A DNA stretch of 64,000 nucleotides from JACMLD01 sp044223995 (lineage in GTDB: Bacteria > Bacteroidota > Bacteroidia > Chitinophagales > Chitinophagaceae): assembly GCA_044223995.1 (NCBI GenBank), contig JBGALE010000007.1, positions 124,001 through 188,000 on the forward strand, in the 5' to 3' direction. Shown in pieces: positions 50,856 to 59,229 of this stretch. Below the pieces are notes generated by a model. That model saw nothing but the letters and a program-made list of their open reading frames with translations, had not been told where the DNA came from and did no database searches. Made by a program: the position numbers and the translations under genes. Each line of letters opens with the position of its first letter. The stretch's first letter is position 1.

Positions 50856-50867
50856 TGATCAAAATCA
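50856..50867. promoter_or_regulatory. Fnr/FixK-type box upstream of the DNRLRE lipoprotein
   Basis: TTTGAT-CAAA-ATCAG, core TGAT-N4-ATCA. It lies in the 476-nt gap right of the gene. A -7 element at the distances seen elsewhere is not clear, so this site is less certain functionally than the others. Confidence 0.55.
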
Positions 50868-50939
50868 GCAGACACTTCCCGAATTTGGAATAGAACCGCC
50901 AATCATGTTAGAATAATTAACACTTTGATTCTATGCAAC

Positions 50940-51190
50940 ACCTAATACTAATGCGACTATGCTGTACCTACGGCACAGCCTCTTTCATTGCATTGGCTTC
51001 TACCAACAGTTTATCCCTACGGGACAAGATAGAATTTGAGCCACTAATTTGAGTCGTATTTGGCAGATGAGATTTTGCTCCATCGGGGCAAAATATTTGT
51101 AGAATCTATATCCAAACGATACCCTTCGTGCCATAGGCACGATATATAAATGTTATGGAGTTACCGGCGGGGCAATGCTTAATAGTATCA
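50940..51190. repeat. Cluster of decayed CTACGGSAC-type repeats
   Basis: At least five related words in 250 nt: TACCTACGGCACAG, CCCTACGGGACAAGA, CCATCGGGGCAAAATATTTG, GTGCCATAGGCACGATATA, ACCGGCGGGGCAATG. They resemble the GTGCCGTAGGCAC repeats common between Bacteroidota genes, here degenerate. No gene in 50777-51252. Confidence 0.55.
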
Positions 51191-51252
51191 ATATCTAATA
51201 TTAATTAACTGTAAAAATACGCTCATAGCTGATTCTATCGTGTTGTATAAAA

Positions 51253-51780
51253 TCAATTGATAAATTTAACAAATTCACCCGGATGCGTCCTGGCATATCT
51301 CTCAAGAAGCTCCATAGTGTTATCGTGCAAATTACAATTAGAGCTATCGTACGCTTCAAACTGTTTTAAATTATCGTAAAGCGGTTCCCAATCATCTTTC
51401 TCCCTCGCTGTTTCAAACAATTTTTCATTGGCCATATACTCTTTATCAGCCTTGCATACTAAATCGTGAATTGCGTTATCACCAATTAATCGCAGCCCTT
51501 CCAGAATTGGTAGAATAAATTTTCTATACCCATTCCAGTAGAATTGAATAAACCCTCCGTTTGTCACCTGCGCATCGAGATACCAAATAAAATACAACGC
51601 TTTCTGCCCTGGCGAAAGTCTTTTAGCAAGTTTTATCTCATCTTTTTCGCTTTTTGCAATATTTATCGGCTCTAAAATTTCCCAGCCAAAATCCCATCCA
51701 TGCAGCGAATCAAACCTGGCTTTATCGAAAACCGGCAGCGGGTGTTTCTCCTTTTCAAAAATATTATAATGGTTGCTCAT
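51253..51780 (-). CDS. DUF4375 domain protein
   Basis: 175 aa, cytosolic by composition. The core ALYFIWYLDAQVTNGGFIQFYWNGY followed by LRLIGDNAIHDLVCKADKEY is the DUF4375 (DMP19-like) signature. Family role not well defined; members occur singly in many Bacteroidota and can act in protein-protein or nucleic-acid-mimic contexts, which I cannot judge here. 14 nt after the DUF1801 gene, so co-transcribed. Confidence 0.82.
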   Translation of the reverse strand: MSNHYNIFEKEKHPLPVFDKARFDSLHGWDFGWEILEPINIAKSEKDEIKLAKRLSPGQKALYFIWYLDAQVTNGGFIQFYWNGYRKFILPILEGLRLIGDNAIHDLVCKADKEYMANEKLFETAREKDDWEPLYDNLKQFEAYDSSNCNLHDNTMELLERYARTHPGEFVKFIN

Positions 51781-51794
51781 TTATTCTGTGGCTT

Positions 51795-52187
51795 TTATTT
51801 TAACCTTTCCAATTTCCCTTTTCGTTTCACCAGGTTTTTGTAATCCCATTGAATGTCCTTTGATTTTTTCAACCAGCGTTTTACAACTGTTGGTTTGACT
51901 TCAGCAAGGCTGTTATAAAATACCGACGCATCCTTAAATTTTTCACCTTTTACATTCAATCCATCTTCATCAAACCCAGCCCCGCTCCAAAACATCAGCC
52001 TGATGCCTCCCTTCTGTTTGCTGTACCCGACAATGGGGTTATCGTCTAAAAACCATACCGGGTGTGCATGCCAGACTTTACTGACTGCTTCTGTCAGTAC
52101 CTGATCAATAAGAGTAGCTAGTTGGTTGCAAATCTCCTTATCACCTGTGGCTTGTTTTTGATTATATGATTTGATGTCTTTGTGCAT
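51795..52187 (-). CDS. DUF1801 domain protein
   Basis: 130 aa. Pattern KVWHAHPVWFLDDNPIVGYSKQKGGIRLMFWSG followed by a basic C-terminal segment (VKRWLKKSKDIQWDYKNLVKRKGKLERLK), matching the DUF1801/YdhG-like fold. Function unknown; small globular cytosolic protein. First of a two-gene unit with the DUF4375 gene. Confidence 0.78.
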   Translation of the reverse strand: MHKDIKSYNQKQATGDKEICNQLATLIDQVLTEAVSKVWHAHPVWFLDDNPIVGYSKQKGGIRLMFWSGAGFDEDGLNVKGEKFKDASVFYNSLAEVKPTVVKRWLKKSKDIQWDYKNLVKRKGKLERLK

Positions 52188-52748
52188 TGTGGTAAATATG
52201 ATGATGTGATGAGTATAGTTTTAGCATTCCCGTAAAATGAATAGTGCGTCCATACTGTATTAAAGATACTCGATTACTGACTTTTGTATGCAATTTAAAA
52301 AGTGCTGGCTGTCCAATATTCGGGGACAGGAAAGATATTTGTACATAGGTAGGATGTTATGTTTACCTGGCAGTACAATTTTTTGATACTTACTATTTAA
52401 TATAATTCACTTTAACCGGTACCTTAAATTGATTTTTATAGTATATGTCTGGTAGTATTTTATTAATATGATACCATAAAACTCCAGTAATTCGTTTATT
52501 GTACAGCGCCAGGTTTTTTCCTACCGCCACATAATTGTTTCAACTATTACAGTTATTCTTCCGGCAGTCTTGTTCGGGTCTGGTTCGGGGTAAAAGCGCA
52601 ACGGGAGCGGAAAACTGCGCCTTTACCTGCTCCCCATACACTCCCAATACACAACAAATAGCCTTTTTTGTCCCCCGCCCCTAATTCAAAGGAAATCCGT
52701 CATTCAACAGCATCGGCATAGCTATCATCATCCGTTCCAGTACCCCGG

Positions 52749-52850
52749 CTATACCTTCACTATACCATATTCTATTCCCGGGCCTGCAGAATTGGCAGCC
52801 ATCCCGGTAGTACAGAGAAGTCAATAGGCAATGGTATAGTCATGGTATGG
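52749..52850. repeat. Imperfect 20-bp inverted repeat (TATACC type)
   Basis: CTATACCTTCACTATACCAT at 52749-52768 pairs with ATGGTATAGTCATGGTATGG at 52831-52850 at 16 of 20 positions, across 62 nt. Each arm is itself two TATACC-like words 11 bp apart. No reading frame inside. Confidence 0.5.
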
Positions 52851-53157
52851 ATATGATACGGATAAGACTCCCATTATTGTACTGCATGGTGAAAAAAGCA
52901 GTTCATTGATGATGACCAGATTGAGAAAATAAGCTATTGAGCGCTTTTATTATGGTTGCAGCAGAACCGGAAATCTTGTCATCGAAAAAATTCTATAGTC
53001 TATGAACTTCTTCAGGAGATTGGGCTTGAGTTTGGAGTTTTACTTCAGACTTCCGACTCCGATTTCACGCAAAGGGCGCAAAGGAGAAATACGAACGCAA
53101 CTATAAACCCGAAACTATAAACTCGAGACTCCTGACTTCTCTCTTCAGCTACCTCAA

Positions 53158-53184
53158 AGACACCTCACTTCGTTCGGTGTGACA
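53158..53184 (-). repeat. 26-bp palindromic repeat, copy E
   Basis: AGACACCTCACTTCG + TTCGGTGTGACA, matching the copies at 2155 and 2742, and again followed (after 12 nt) by ACTGACTCCCGATTCC. Located downstream of the Lnt-like gene, 50 kb from the GIY-YIG gene. Confidence 0.75.
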
Positions 53185-53296
53185 AATCACAAAAGAACTG
53201 ACTCCCGATTCCTGTCTCCTGACTTCTGACTTCTCGCTTCTCTTTGCTTTCTTCCCTGGAATTCTTAATTCTTAATTACTAATTATTAATTATTCA

Positions 53297-54754
53297 CTAC
53301 TGTTTCCTTGTCCGAAAAAACAATCCAATAAAATAAATCGCCAGCACACTGATCACGATGCCAAACCAATCACCAAGGATAGTATAGATAGTCGGAACTT
53401 TATTGATGCCAACTTCACCCAGTAACGTGATGGCTTTTCCATTGGAAGCACTGGCTTCTGCTGTTACCCTTCCATAACCGTCACTGGTGGTTAACCGTCC
53501 CTGTCTTGCAGCACGTACTTCTGAAAATCCATTTTCTACGCCGCGTAATATGGCCATGCGCGCATGCAGCCAGTCGTCCACCACAAAATCCCAGGCAGGT
53601 ATCAACAATACACCACTGCTTGCCTTTCCATATTTGCGTATATAATCGGGGAAGTCAAGGTCTTTGCAGATGGCGGCTCCTTTTCGCACAGAATTTTGTG
53701 AAAACAAACCAATGTCCTTGCCCGGTGTGAACTGATCCTCCAGCCCAGTTACCAAATGCACTTTGGTATAATCCACAATTACATTTCCTGTTTCGTCAAT
53801 CACCAGCGCAGAATTGTGATTGACCGTTGTCCTGAAATTGGTGTAACCAAATACTATTATAATATGCCGTTCCTTTGCCTCCTGCGTAAACATACCAATG
53901 ATACTGTCCTCTATTTCACGGCTGATGTTGACGGCCCTTTCCGGCAGAACTACGATAGAAGCGCCTGCTGCTGCGAGGCTATCGATTTGATGAATGTATA
54001 AACGGGTTGTAGTTGTTTCTTTACCGATATCAGGTTGTTTGGTAAAATAATGATACTTTTCATCCTGTACTGCCAACCCGACTTTGATGATTGTTTCATC
54101 ATCTCTTCTTTCCAGCCTCACAAACCCATACAATAATGACAGCACCATCACCACGGCTGAGAAGCCGACTAATTTTTGAAATATATTTCTTTCATTCCGA
54201 AACCACCATGCCAGCGTGATGGCGGCAGGAAATAACGTAACAATAAATGTAATACCCATTATACCGGTTACTGAAGCCAATTGTATGACCGGGAGTACAT
54301 TTGATTGTGAATAGGCAATGCTGCCGGCTGTTCCATCCGGTGAATACCGCATGACCAGGAATTCAAAAAAAGTAAACAACACCGGGAATGCAAATACGCT
54401 AAACCATGATGTTGTTTGCAATACCAGTTTTCTTGTTATCGTCAAGATAAGGGCAAAGATCAGTGGAACGGTGACCGTAAAAATGATCACCGGCACGAGG
54501 GGCGCTACTTTCAACAGGAAAAAGAACAAACTGAACCTTCCTATTAAATACGCAATAAAGGCAACAATAAAAGCTTTGCTGCCACTTATATGCAATGCTA
54601 TTATAAAAACTGGTATCGGCGCTATCCAAAGCAGGTACCAGTAATCGCCACTCAACCCCAATGATAAATACCAGCAAATACCGGATACAAGGATCGCCGT
54701 AATTATGTAAGCAGGTTTTGAGAAAATGATTTTATCTGGCAAGTTGTTCGTCAT
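53297..54754 (-). CDS. Apolipoprotein N-acyltransferase-like membrane protein
   Basis: 485 aa. Six or so N-terminal membrane helices (~1-210), a carbon-nitrogen hydrolase domain (~220-455) and a final helix. The nitrilase triad is in place: Glu272 (VVLPERAVN), Lys331 (VDYTKVHLV) and Cys363 (AAICKDLDF). Lnt transfers a fatty acid to the N-terminal Cys of lipoproteins in the inner membrane; Bacteroidota often have an additional diverged copy, so lipoprotein acylation is likely but the exact substrate is open. The gene lies 107 nt after a cluster of secreted and lipoprotein genes on the same strand, though a hairpin lies between. Confidence 0.85.
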   Translation of the reverse strand: MTNNLPDKIIFSKPAYIITAILVSGICWYLSLGLSGDYWYLLWIAPIPVFIIALHISGSKAFIVAFIAYLIGRFSLFFFLLKVAPLVPVIIFTVTVPLIFALILTITRKLVLQTTSWFSVFAFPVLFTFFEFLVMRYSPDGTAGSIAYSQSNVLPVIQLASVTGIMGITFIVTLFPAAITLAWWFRNERNIFQKLVGFSAVVMVLSLLYGFVRLERRDDETIIKVGLAVQDEKYHYFTKQPDIGKETTTTRLYIHQIDSLAAAGASIVVLPERAVNISREIEDSIIGMFTQEAKERHIIIVFGYTNFRTTVNHNSALVIDETGNVIVDYTKVHLVTGLEDQFTPGKDIGLFSQNSVRKGAAICKDLDFPDYIRKYGKASSGVLLIPAWDFVVDDWLHARMAILRGVENGFSEVRAARQGRLTTSDGYGRVTAEASASNGKAITLLGEVGINKVPTIYTILGDWFGIVISVLAIYFIGLFFRTRKQ

Positions 54755-54781
54755 CTGGAAGAAAAATTGCGGAAGCGGCTA

Positions 54782-54806
54782 CACCTGCAACAATTCAATG
54801 CAGGTG
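54782..54806. other. Hairpin upstream of the Lnt-like gene
   Basis: CACCTGCA-N9-TGCAGGTG, perfect 8-bp arms. It is followed by CTGCAGCTTTTTT in the plus direction, but all genes here run leftward, where no U-tract follows. May be a processing or attenuating structure between the secreted cluster and the Lnt-like gene. Confidence 0.4.
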
Positions 54807-54861
54807 CTGCAGCTTTTTTGCCAGACGAATATATGTTTTTTAACCAACTGCCAATGTGAAA

Positions 54862-55362
54862 TCAATCATCTCCCTCGTTCAGGCACTTAACTTTTTTGGT
54901 ACCAATTGCTTCGACGCGAATTTTATCGCGGTTGCAAATCCATGCCTGCTTGACCAATGTAACATATTCACCCTTGCCAGGTTTTACCAACGCTACCAGT
55001 ACATCACCCTCCGCATCACCATACTGGCAGCCAACTGTTTTTACATCAAAACCCCTGGGGATATTTTTCAGTTCAATCACATCCAGTATCGCAAATACCC
55101 TTTTAGCGGTGTCTTCCTGTTCGCTGAATACCACTACGGCATTTTGTCCTTTCCAGTAAACATTCAAGTAAAACAGTACCGGGTCATTGATACCGCCAAT
55201 CATCGTTCCTTCGCGGTAGCTGTATCCAACAAGCCCCTTTATATGATGATCGTCGGTGAAACTGGTGCCAATTAATTTTTTATAGGAGCTGGTATAGCTC
55301 CCCTGCGAAAACGCCATATTGCACAGCAACAGGCAAATCAATAAGTAATTGGTACGATACAT
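54862..55362 (-). CDS. Secreted protein of the TPR-kinase cluster, gene 7
   Basis: 166 aa from MYRTNYLLICLLLCNMAFSQ, a clear signal peptide; an in-frame ATG at 55380 is less likely. The mature part is mixed alpha/beta (IGTSFTDDHHIKGLVGYSYREGT; LNVYWKGQNAVVVFSEQEDTAKRVFAILDVIELK; YVTLVKQAWICNRD). I do not recognise the family. Last of seven consecutive small secreted proteins transcribed leftward from a promoter near 59.2 kb. Confidence 0.65.
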   Translation of the reverse strand: MYRTNYLLICLLLCNMAFSQGSYTSSYKKLIGTSFTDDHHIKGLVGYSYREGTMIGGINDPVLFYLNVYWKGQNAVVVFSEQEDTAKRVFAILDVIELKNIPRGFDVKTVGCQYGDAEGDVLVALVKPGKGEYVTLVKQAWICNRDKIRVEAIGTKKVKCLNEGDD

Positions 55363-55392
55363 GATTTTTGTAACCGGCATTGTTATTCGTTT

Positions 55393-55935
55393 TTAGTTTA
55401 CTTTAAAACCACTGAGCTGCACCTGCTGGTATTTCTGCTGTGCGCCCGACTTCTGTATTAAATATACACTCACCTTATCGCCTGCTTTCAATTTCAGTAA
55501 GGTGGAGAAATTAGAATCAAATACCGGTAACGTAGCGGAAGAAGCCTGTACGGTTGTGGCCGGAACGGCTGCATATAAATTGGTACGGACATTTATCGTT
55601 ATCATGCCCTCTGCACTGAATTGCAGCCAGGACACGCGAACGTCAAAACTATAAATACCATCGGAGGGCACTGTGAATTCATCTGCGGCAAAATTTTTTG
55701 TCTCATCGAATAATACACCGGTGAAATGAACTTTTGATTCTGTGTTATTGGCAATGGGTTCCCCGCCGATATAGGTGGCATTGGCTTTGAAGGCAGGTTT
55801 TGCCAGTGACAACTGCTCGGTGGAAACGGGTTTTACCGTATTGCTTTTAAATACGGGTTGTTGTGCATTGACCTGCATGGCAATGGCCATCAGCAGCGTC
55901 ATTGTTGAAAATGTTGCGTGAATGGATGTTTTCAT
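55393..55935 (-). CDS. Secreted C1q/TNF-like beta-sandwich protein, gene 6
   Basis: 180 aa with signal peptide (TFSTMTLLMAIAMQVNAQ). The C-terminal ~110 residues follow the C1q-like pattern: VHFTGVLFDETKNFAADEFTVPSDGIYSFDVRVSW, then a middle strand set and STLLKLKAGDKVSVYLIQKSG...VQLSGFKVN. Such domains form trimers and bind ligands or surfaces. No catalytic motif. 14 nt after the preceding gene. Confidence 0.75.
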   Translation of the reverse strand: MKTSIHATFSTMTLLMAIAMQVNAQQPVFKSNTVKPVSTEQLSLAKPAFKANATYIGGEPIANNTESKVHFTGVLFDETKNFAADEFTVPSDGIYSFDVRVSWLQFSAEGMITINVRTNLYAAVPATTVQASSATLPVFDSNFSTLLKLKAGDKVSVYLIQKSGAQQKYQQVQLSGFKVN

Positions 55936-55949
55936 GTTGATTGGTAGAT

Positions 55950-56675
55950 TTAATCGGCTCTTTTGTATTTGGTTTGCATAAAATCGAAATACATAAATCC
56001 AAAACGCTGGAACCAGTCTGGCTGCCCATACTGCCGTTCACAGGCATCGATGCGCATCAGATCCCTTTTCAAGGATTCCATCAGGTCTTTGTATTTATTG
56101 TCGTACGCTTGTTTGAATTCATTCATCGCCTGTATGATTTCGCCACGCTGTGTTTGCCAGGCCAGCCCGGTAACGGCATGAATACCGGAAACATTATCGC
56201 CAAATGCAATGGCGCTTTGGTTAAAGTTTTTGGTGTTGTTGTAAATACAACTGAGCCTCGCCAGTGTGCGCCGTAAAAATGCCAGTTCATTGTACGCACT
56301 GGTATAACATTCTGCACAGGCGCCATCGGCATTGCAGGAAGAAGGTACCATCGCTTCTGATGCTACTGCAAAATCAGGCATGCATTCACCCGGGCTGAGT
56401 GCATTGTATGCTTCATAGAAATCCTGGCCTGCCCGAATGGTACCCAGCGCATTGTTGAATTGTCCCAATGCATTGCCCAATCCTTCATTCATATCTGCTT
56501 CTGCCTGGTCGGCCGCAGCATTGGAAGAACCAATATCCGGTGCCGTACTGGAACCACCTCTTCCCATTCCTTCAATGCGTGCTATCTCTTCCGGTGGAAT
56601 CGGGTTGACCTGGTTTTGTGCATGTACTGCTATCACAGATAAGGAGAGTGTTATGATCAATAATAATTCTTTCAT
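55950..56675 (-). CDS. Secreted Cys-containing helical protein, gene 5
   Basis: 241 aa with signal peptide (LLLIITLSLSVIAVHAQ). A low-complexity GRGGSSTAPDIGSSNAAADQAEADMNEG segment is followed by a predominantly helical region. Six cysteines (GECMPD, SSCNADGACAECYTSAY, RLSCIYNN, DACERQYG) suggest disulfide stabilisation. It ends RFGFMYFDFMQTKYKRAD. Family not recognised. 5 nt after gene 4, so translation may be coupled. Confidence 0.65.
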   Translation of the reverse strand: MKELLLIITLSLSVIAVHAQNQVNPIPPEEIARIEGMGRGGSSTAPDIGSSNAAADQAEADMNEGLGNALGQFNNALGTIRAGQDFYEAYNALSPGECMPDFAVASEAMVPSSCNADGACAECYTSAYNELAFLRRTLARLSCIYNNTKNFNQSAIAFGDNVSGIHAVTGLAWQTQRGEIIQAMNEFKQAYDNKYKDLMESLKRDLMRIDACERQYGQPDWFQRFGFMYFDFMQTKYKRAD

Positions 56676-56680
56676 ACAAC

Positions 56681-57280
56681 TTATTTTTTTCGTTTAACAA
56701 GTAAGTAAACAACTGCAACTGCCAGCAATGCTATCAGTATATACATCCAGTATGCTTTCAGTATTGCCATAAATCCACCTCCTTTCGCTTTGTCATACCC
56801 CACGAAGGGTGATGGCATTTTTATATTTGCTTCCTTGCCCTCCCAAACCAACACAGTGTATTTTGCAGGCAAACTGGTTGCGTGCACACGTATACCAAAA
56901 TCTCCTTCGGTACGAAACCTGGTATCCCAGAATTTCTTGTCGCCGGTATTTCCATTTTGCAGTGCTTTCAGCCAGTTTTCCTTGTGCAGGCTTACGTCCA
57001 ATGGTGCAGTGGCACCTGCCGCAAATACCTGGAAATACACGGGTGCATACATACTCAGGTTTTTGACAAAGAAATACATGGTGTCAGTTGTCTGTTCTAC
57101 GGTGGACAGGTTGATCATCCCTCTTTTGGCGGAGTCTGTTGGATGGTACTCCTGTAAAGTGAGTTCTACCGGGTTGATATTATCATTGAGGTTAAAAGGT
57201 TGGGCATTGGCCTGGTGTACCTGCATGGACAACAGGAAACAAAGGAAACAACTGGTCAATACCGGAGCAAAACGTTTCAT
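56681..57280 (-). CDS. Exported protein with C-terminal membrane anchor, gene 4
   Basis: 199 aa: signal peptide (SCFLCFLLSMQVHQANAQ), a beta-rich extracytoplasmic domain (VELTLQEYHPTDSAKRG; TMYFFVKNLSMYAPVYFQVF; EGDFGIRVHATSLPAKYTVLVWEG) and a C-terminal transmembrane helix (YWMYILIALLAVAVVYLLVKRKK) with a basic cytoplasmic end. The topology is that of a membrane-tethered binding domain; among the seven secreted products it is the only one with such an anchor, so it could tether the others. Family not recognised. Confidence 0.65.
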   Translation of the reverse strand: MKRFAPVLTSCFLCFLLSMQVHQANAQPFNLNDNINPVELTLQEYHPTDSAKRGMINLSTVEQTTDTMYFFVKNLSMYAPVYFQVFAAGATAPLDVSLHKENWLKALQNGNTGDKKFWDTRFRTEGDFGIRVHATSLPAKYTVLVWEGKEANIKMPSPFVGYDKAKGGGFMAILKAYWMYILIALLAVAVVYLLVKRKK

Positions 57281-57306
57281 ATTGGTTAAGTTGTTGGCTG
57301 ATATAA

Positions 57307-58095
57307 TTATTTTTTTACCGCTGTGATGTCGGTGCGTGTGGTCAGTTCATCACCGGTATACATATCCATGCGCACCAATCCGAAGTCGGGGGCAAACCAG
57401 ATGATGGATTTCTTGGCAGGTTGTTGTTTGTTCATCATATCGGCAACAGCGGGGTTTGATTTGTTTACCCCACCCGTCATATCTGTTTTTGAAACGATGT
57501 CGGAAGTGATTTTATAACAGGTCCAGGTGCCGGCTGTAGTGGTGACCGATTCTTTGCCTTCCACCTTGCGGTTTACATAGCTCACGGTTGTTTTGATACC
57601 CAACCCCCTTCGCTGTATATCTACTGTCAGGGTGGCATCCGGCAGTTTGTCTCCCGTGGTAAAATTGATGGGGAAATCGAGATCGGTGGCAGTTGTTTTG
57701 GCATCTTTCAAGGCGGAGAAGTTGGACATCATGGAAGCAAGATCCATACTCAGTTTCTTCCCGTCGCACTTGTATTGTATGTGCATGCCGCCATTTTTAT
57801 TCAGCGATGTACTGTATGAAATGTCTGCATCGGCGATGGTAACGCCGGCTACTTCCTTGACAGCACTGATCCTGGTAGACTGACTGCTGAGTTCATTGCC
57901 TTTACCATCGAAATTTTTTCCTTCAATAACAGCACCTTCGTGAAAGACAATAAGGTTGCTGCAACTTCCGGATGTATGATCGGTAACAGCATCTGCTGCT
58001 GCGGCAGGCAATGCTGACTTATTATCTGCCGTGCCCGCTGTATTGCTGCAGTTGACAAGTGTTAATGTAGTGAGTGCGATTAAATAAGCTTTCAT
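57307..58095 (-). CDS. TapB/DUF3108-like lipoprotein, gene 3
   Basis: 262 aa. Lipobox TLVNC (Cys16). From about residue 45 the pattern SNLIVFHEGAVIEGKNFDGKGNELSSQSTRI, then GDKLPDATLTVDIQRRG, VEGKESVTTTAGTWTCYKITSD and SIIWFAPDFGLVRMDMY matches the TapB (DUF3108-like) family, which forms a beta-barrel-like fold in the envelope. Exact ligand unknown. Confidence 0.72.
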   Translation of the reverse strand: MKAYLIALTTLTLVNCSNTAGTADNKSALPAAAADAVTDHTSGSCSNLIVFHEGAVIEGKNFDGKGNELSSQSTRISAVKEVAGVTIADADISYSTSLNKNGGMHIQYKCDGKKLSMDLASMMSNFSALKDAKTTATDLDFPINFTTGDKLPDATLTVDIQRRGLGIKTTVSYVNRKVEGKESVTTTAGTWTCYKITSDIVSKTDMTGGVNKSNPAVADMMNKQQPAKKSIIWFAPDFGLVRMDMYTGDELTTRTDITAVKK

Positions 58096-58118
58096 GATGA
58101 ATTGTTTTTGGATAATGA

Positions 58119-58616
58119 TTATAGCGCAATTAATATTCCCTGTGAACTGTTATTGTTTTCATTGGATTCGTGTACAAGGCCTGTAGCATCGAGCAGCACA
58201 CGAAAACTAAAATGGGTAACACCCAGTGTAGCGGCTGGTATTTTAAATACACAGAGTTGTGTTACTGTTTGTCCACCGTTGACCGAAGGAAGGTTTACCA
58301 TATTGTCAAAATTCTTCCATGGATTGGAGGTTCCTGTTTTTTGAAATGATCCTGTTATCCTGGACGTGGCAGCAGTCACCTGCCCATTGTTTTTCACGGT
58401 TACATTCACCGATACAAATACTGATTTGGTATCCGTCCTGGTTTCTGCACCTATAAGTTGAATAGATACTACTTCCAGGTCGGCAGGTAATAAGGGTTTG
58501 ATGGATGGTGTTGGCAGGGATGGTTTGCCTGGCGTGCCTTTGGGATGCTGCAAGGTTTGTGCTTGCTGAATATGATAAACCAACAAGGATAGTAAGCACA
58601 GCATTATCTTTTTCAT
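58119..58616 (-). CDS. Secreted CARDB-like domain protein, gene 2
   Basis: 165 aa with signal peptide (MLCLLSLLVYHIQQAQ), a Pro-rich linker (HPKGTPGKPSLPTPSIKPLLP) and one Ig-like CARDB module: DLEVVSIQLIGAE, VFVSVNVTVKNNGQVTA, NLPSVNGGQTVTQLCVFKIPA, and FRVLLDATGLVHESNENNNSSQG, the typical ExNExNN end. CARDB modules act in cell-surface adhesion and protein assembly. 16 nt after gene 1. Confidence 0.75.
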   Translation of the reverse strand: MKKIMLCLLSLLVYHIQQAQTLQHPKGTPGKPSLPTPSIKPLLPADLEVVSIQLIGAETRTDTKSVFVSVNVTVKNNGQVTAATSRITGSFQKTGTSNPWKNFDNMVNLPSVNGGQTVTQLCVFKIPAATLGVTHFSFRVLLDATGLVHESNENNNSSQGILIAL

Positions 58617-58632
58617 ACTTTTTATTTATGAA

Positions 58633-59154
58633 TTACAAACTTTCGGTAGTGAATACACCATCTGTGATGGTTATTTTGTTTCCGTCCTTGTCTTCCAGTA
58701 TGCCATCGAAAGTACCGGACAGTAATATGACTGTTGCCTGTGTGGTGCGTTTGGTAACATGTATGTTCAGGTACTCATCCTTTAATACGCTTCTCACCCA
58801 GTACATTTTTCCGTTGATGGTAAATCCGACTTTCCCTTTTTTGTCGCTGTCGATTGTATAGTCTCCTTCTTTTTCGTTCATCCATTGCCAGGATACCGAC
58901 AATCCCTTATCATTGGATGCCAGCAACATGGCCAGTGGCATTTGAAGGGTGCGCCATGCTTTTGTATGTGCCGGATCGGCTTCTATCAATTCACCGTTTA
59001 CTTTAAAAGAAAAACTTCCTTTTGACTGGTGCCGCGCAGCAGCACTAATATGTGGCTGGCCTGCAGGAACCGTTTTGTCTTTTGCAGCAGATGACTGGCA
59101 GGCAGCCAGCAGCGGTAAAATGGCTACGAACAAAAAGGGCAACAATTTTTTCAT
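58633..59154 (-). CDS. Lipoprotein, gene 1 of the secreted cluster
   Basis: 173 aa; lipobox LLAAC (Cys19). The mature part begins with a low-complexity linker, then GSFSFKVNGELIEADPAHTKAW, EKEGDYTID, KKGKVGFTINGKMYWV and VILLSGTFDGILEDKDGNKITITDGVF, the pattern of small DUF6252-like beta-rich lipoproteins; family assignment is by resemblance only. Directly preceded by a strong promoter overlapped by a CTACAT-N4-ATGTAG palindrome. Confidence 0.7.
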   Translation of the reverse strand: MKKLLPFLFVAILPLLAACQSSAAKDKTVPAGQPHISAAARHQSKGSFSFKVNGELIEADPAHTKAWRTLQMPLAMLLASNDKGLSVSWQWMNEKEGDYTIDSDKKGKVGFTINGKMYWVRSVLKDEYLNIHVTKRTTQATVILLSGTFDGILEDKDGNKITITDGVFTTESL

Positions 59155-59198
59155 ACTGGCTGGTATTAATGGTAATGAGGTGTTTAATGATTACCCAT

Positions 59199-59229
59199 CA
59201 AAAATAACCGGCAATAAAAAGCAGTACAA
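59199..59229 (-). promoter_or_regulatory. Promoter of the secreted-protein cluster (TTG-N20-TATTTTTG)
   Basis: On the minus strand TTG (59229-59227), 20 nt, then TATTTTTG (59206-59199): a full match to the Bacteroidota consensus, 45 nt before the start codon of gene 1. The TTG overlaps the end of the palindrome at 59228-59247. Confidence 0.7.

Larger units (their letters stand above)
52188..53296. other. 1.1-kb gene-free stretch with repeats
   Basis: No credible reading frame on either strand. It contains hairpin-capable words (CTGTCC-N8-GGGACAG near 52305; GCGCA...TGCGC near 52595), the TATACC inverted repeat at 52749-52850, and from about 53020 the low-complexity and palindromic repeats shared with the 2-3 kb region. 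It may be the remains of a deleted gene or element. Confidence 0.5.

Noticed and set aside
59191..59204. Fnr-type box in TGATTACCCATCA before the secreted cluster
   Set aside because: The spacer is 5 nt instead of 4, and the site overlaps the -7 element.
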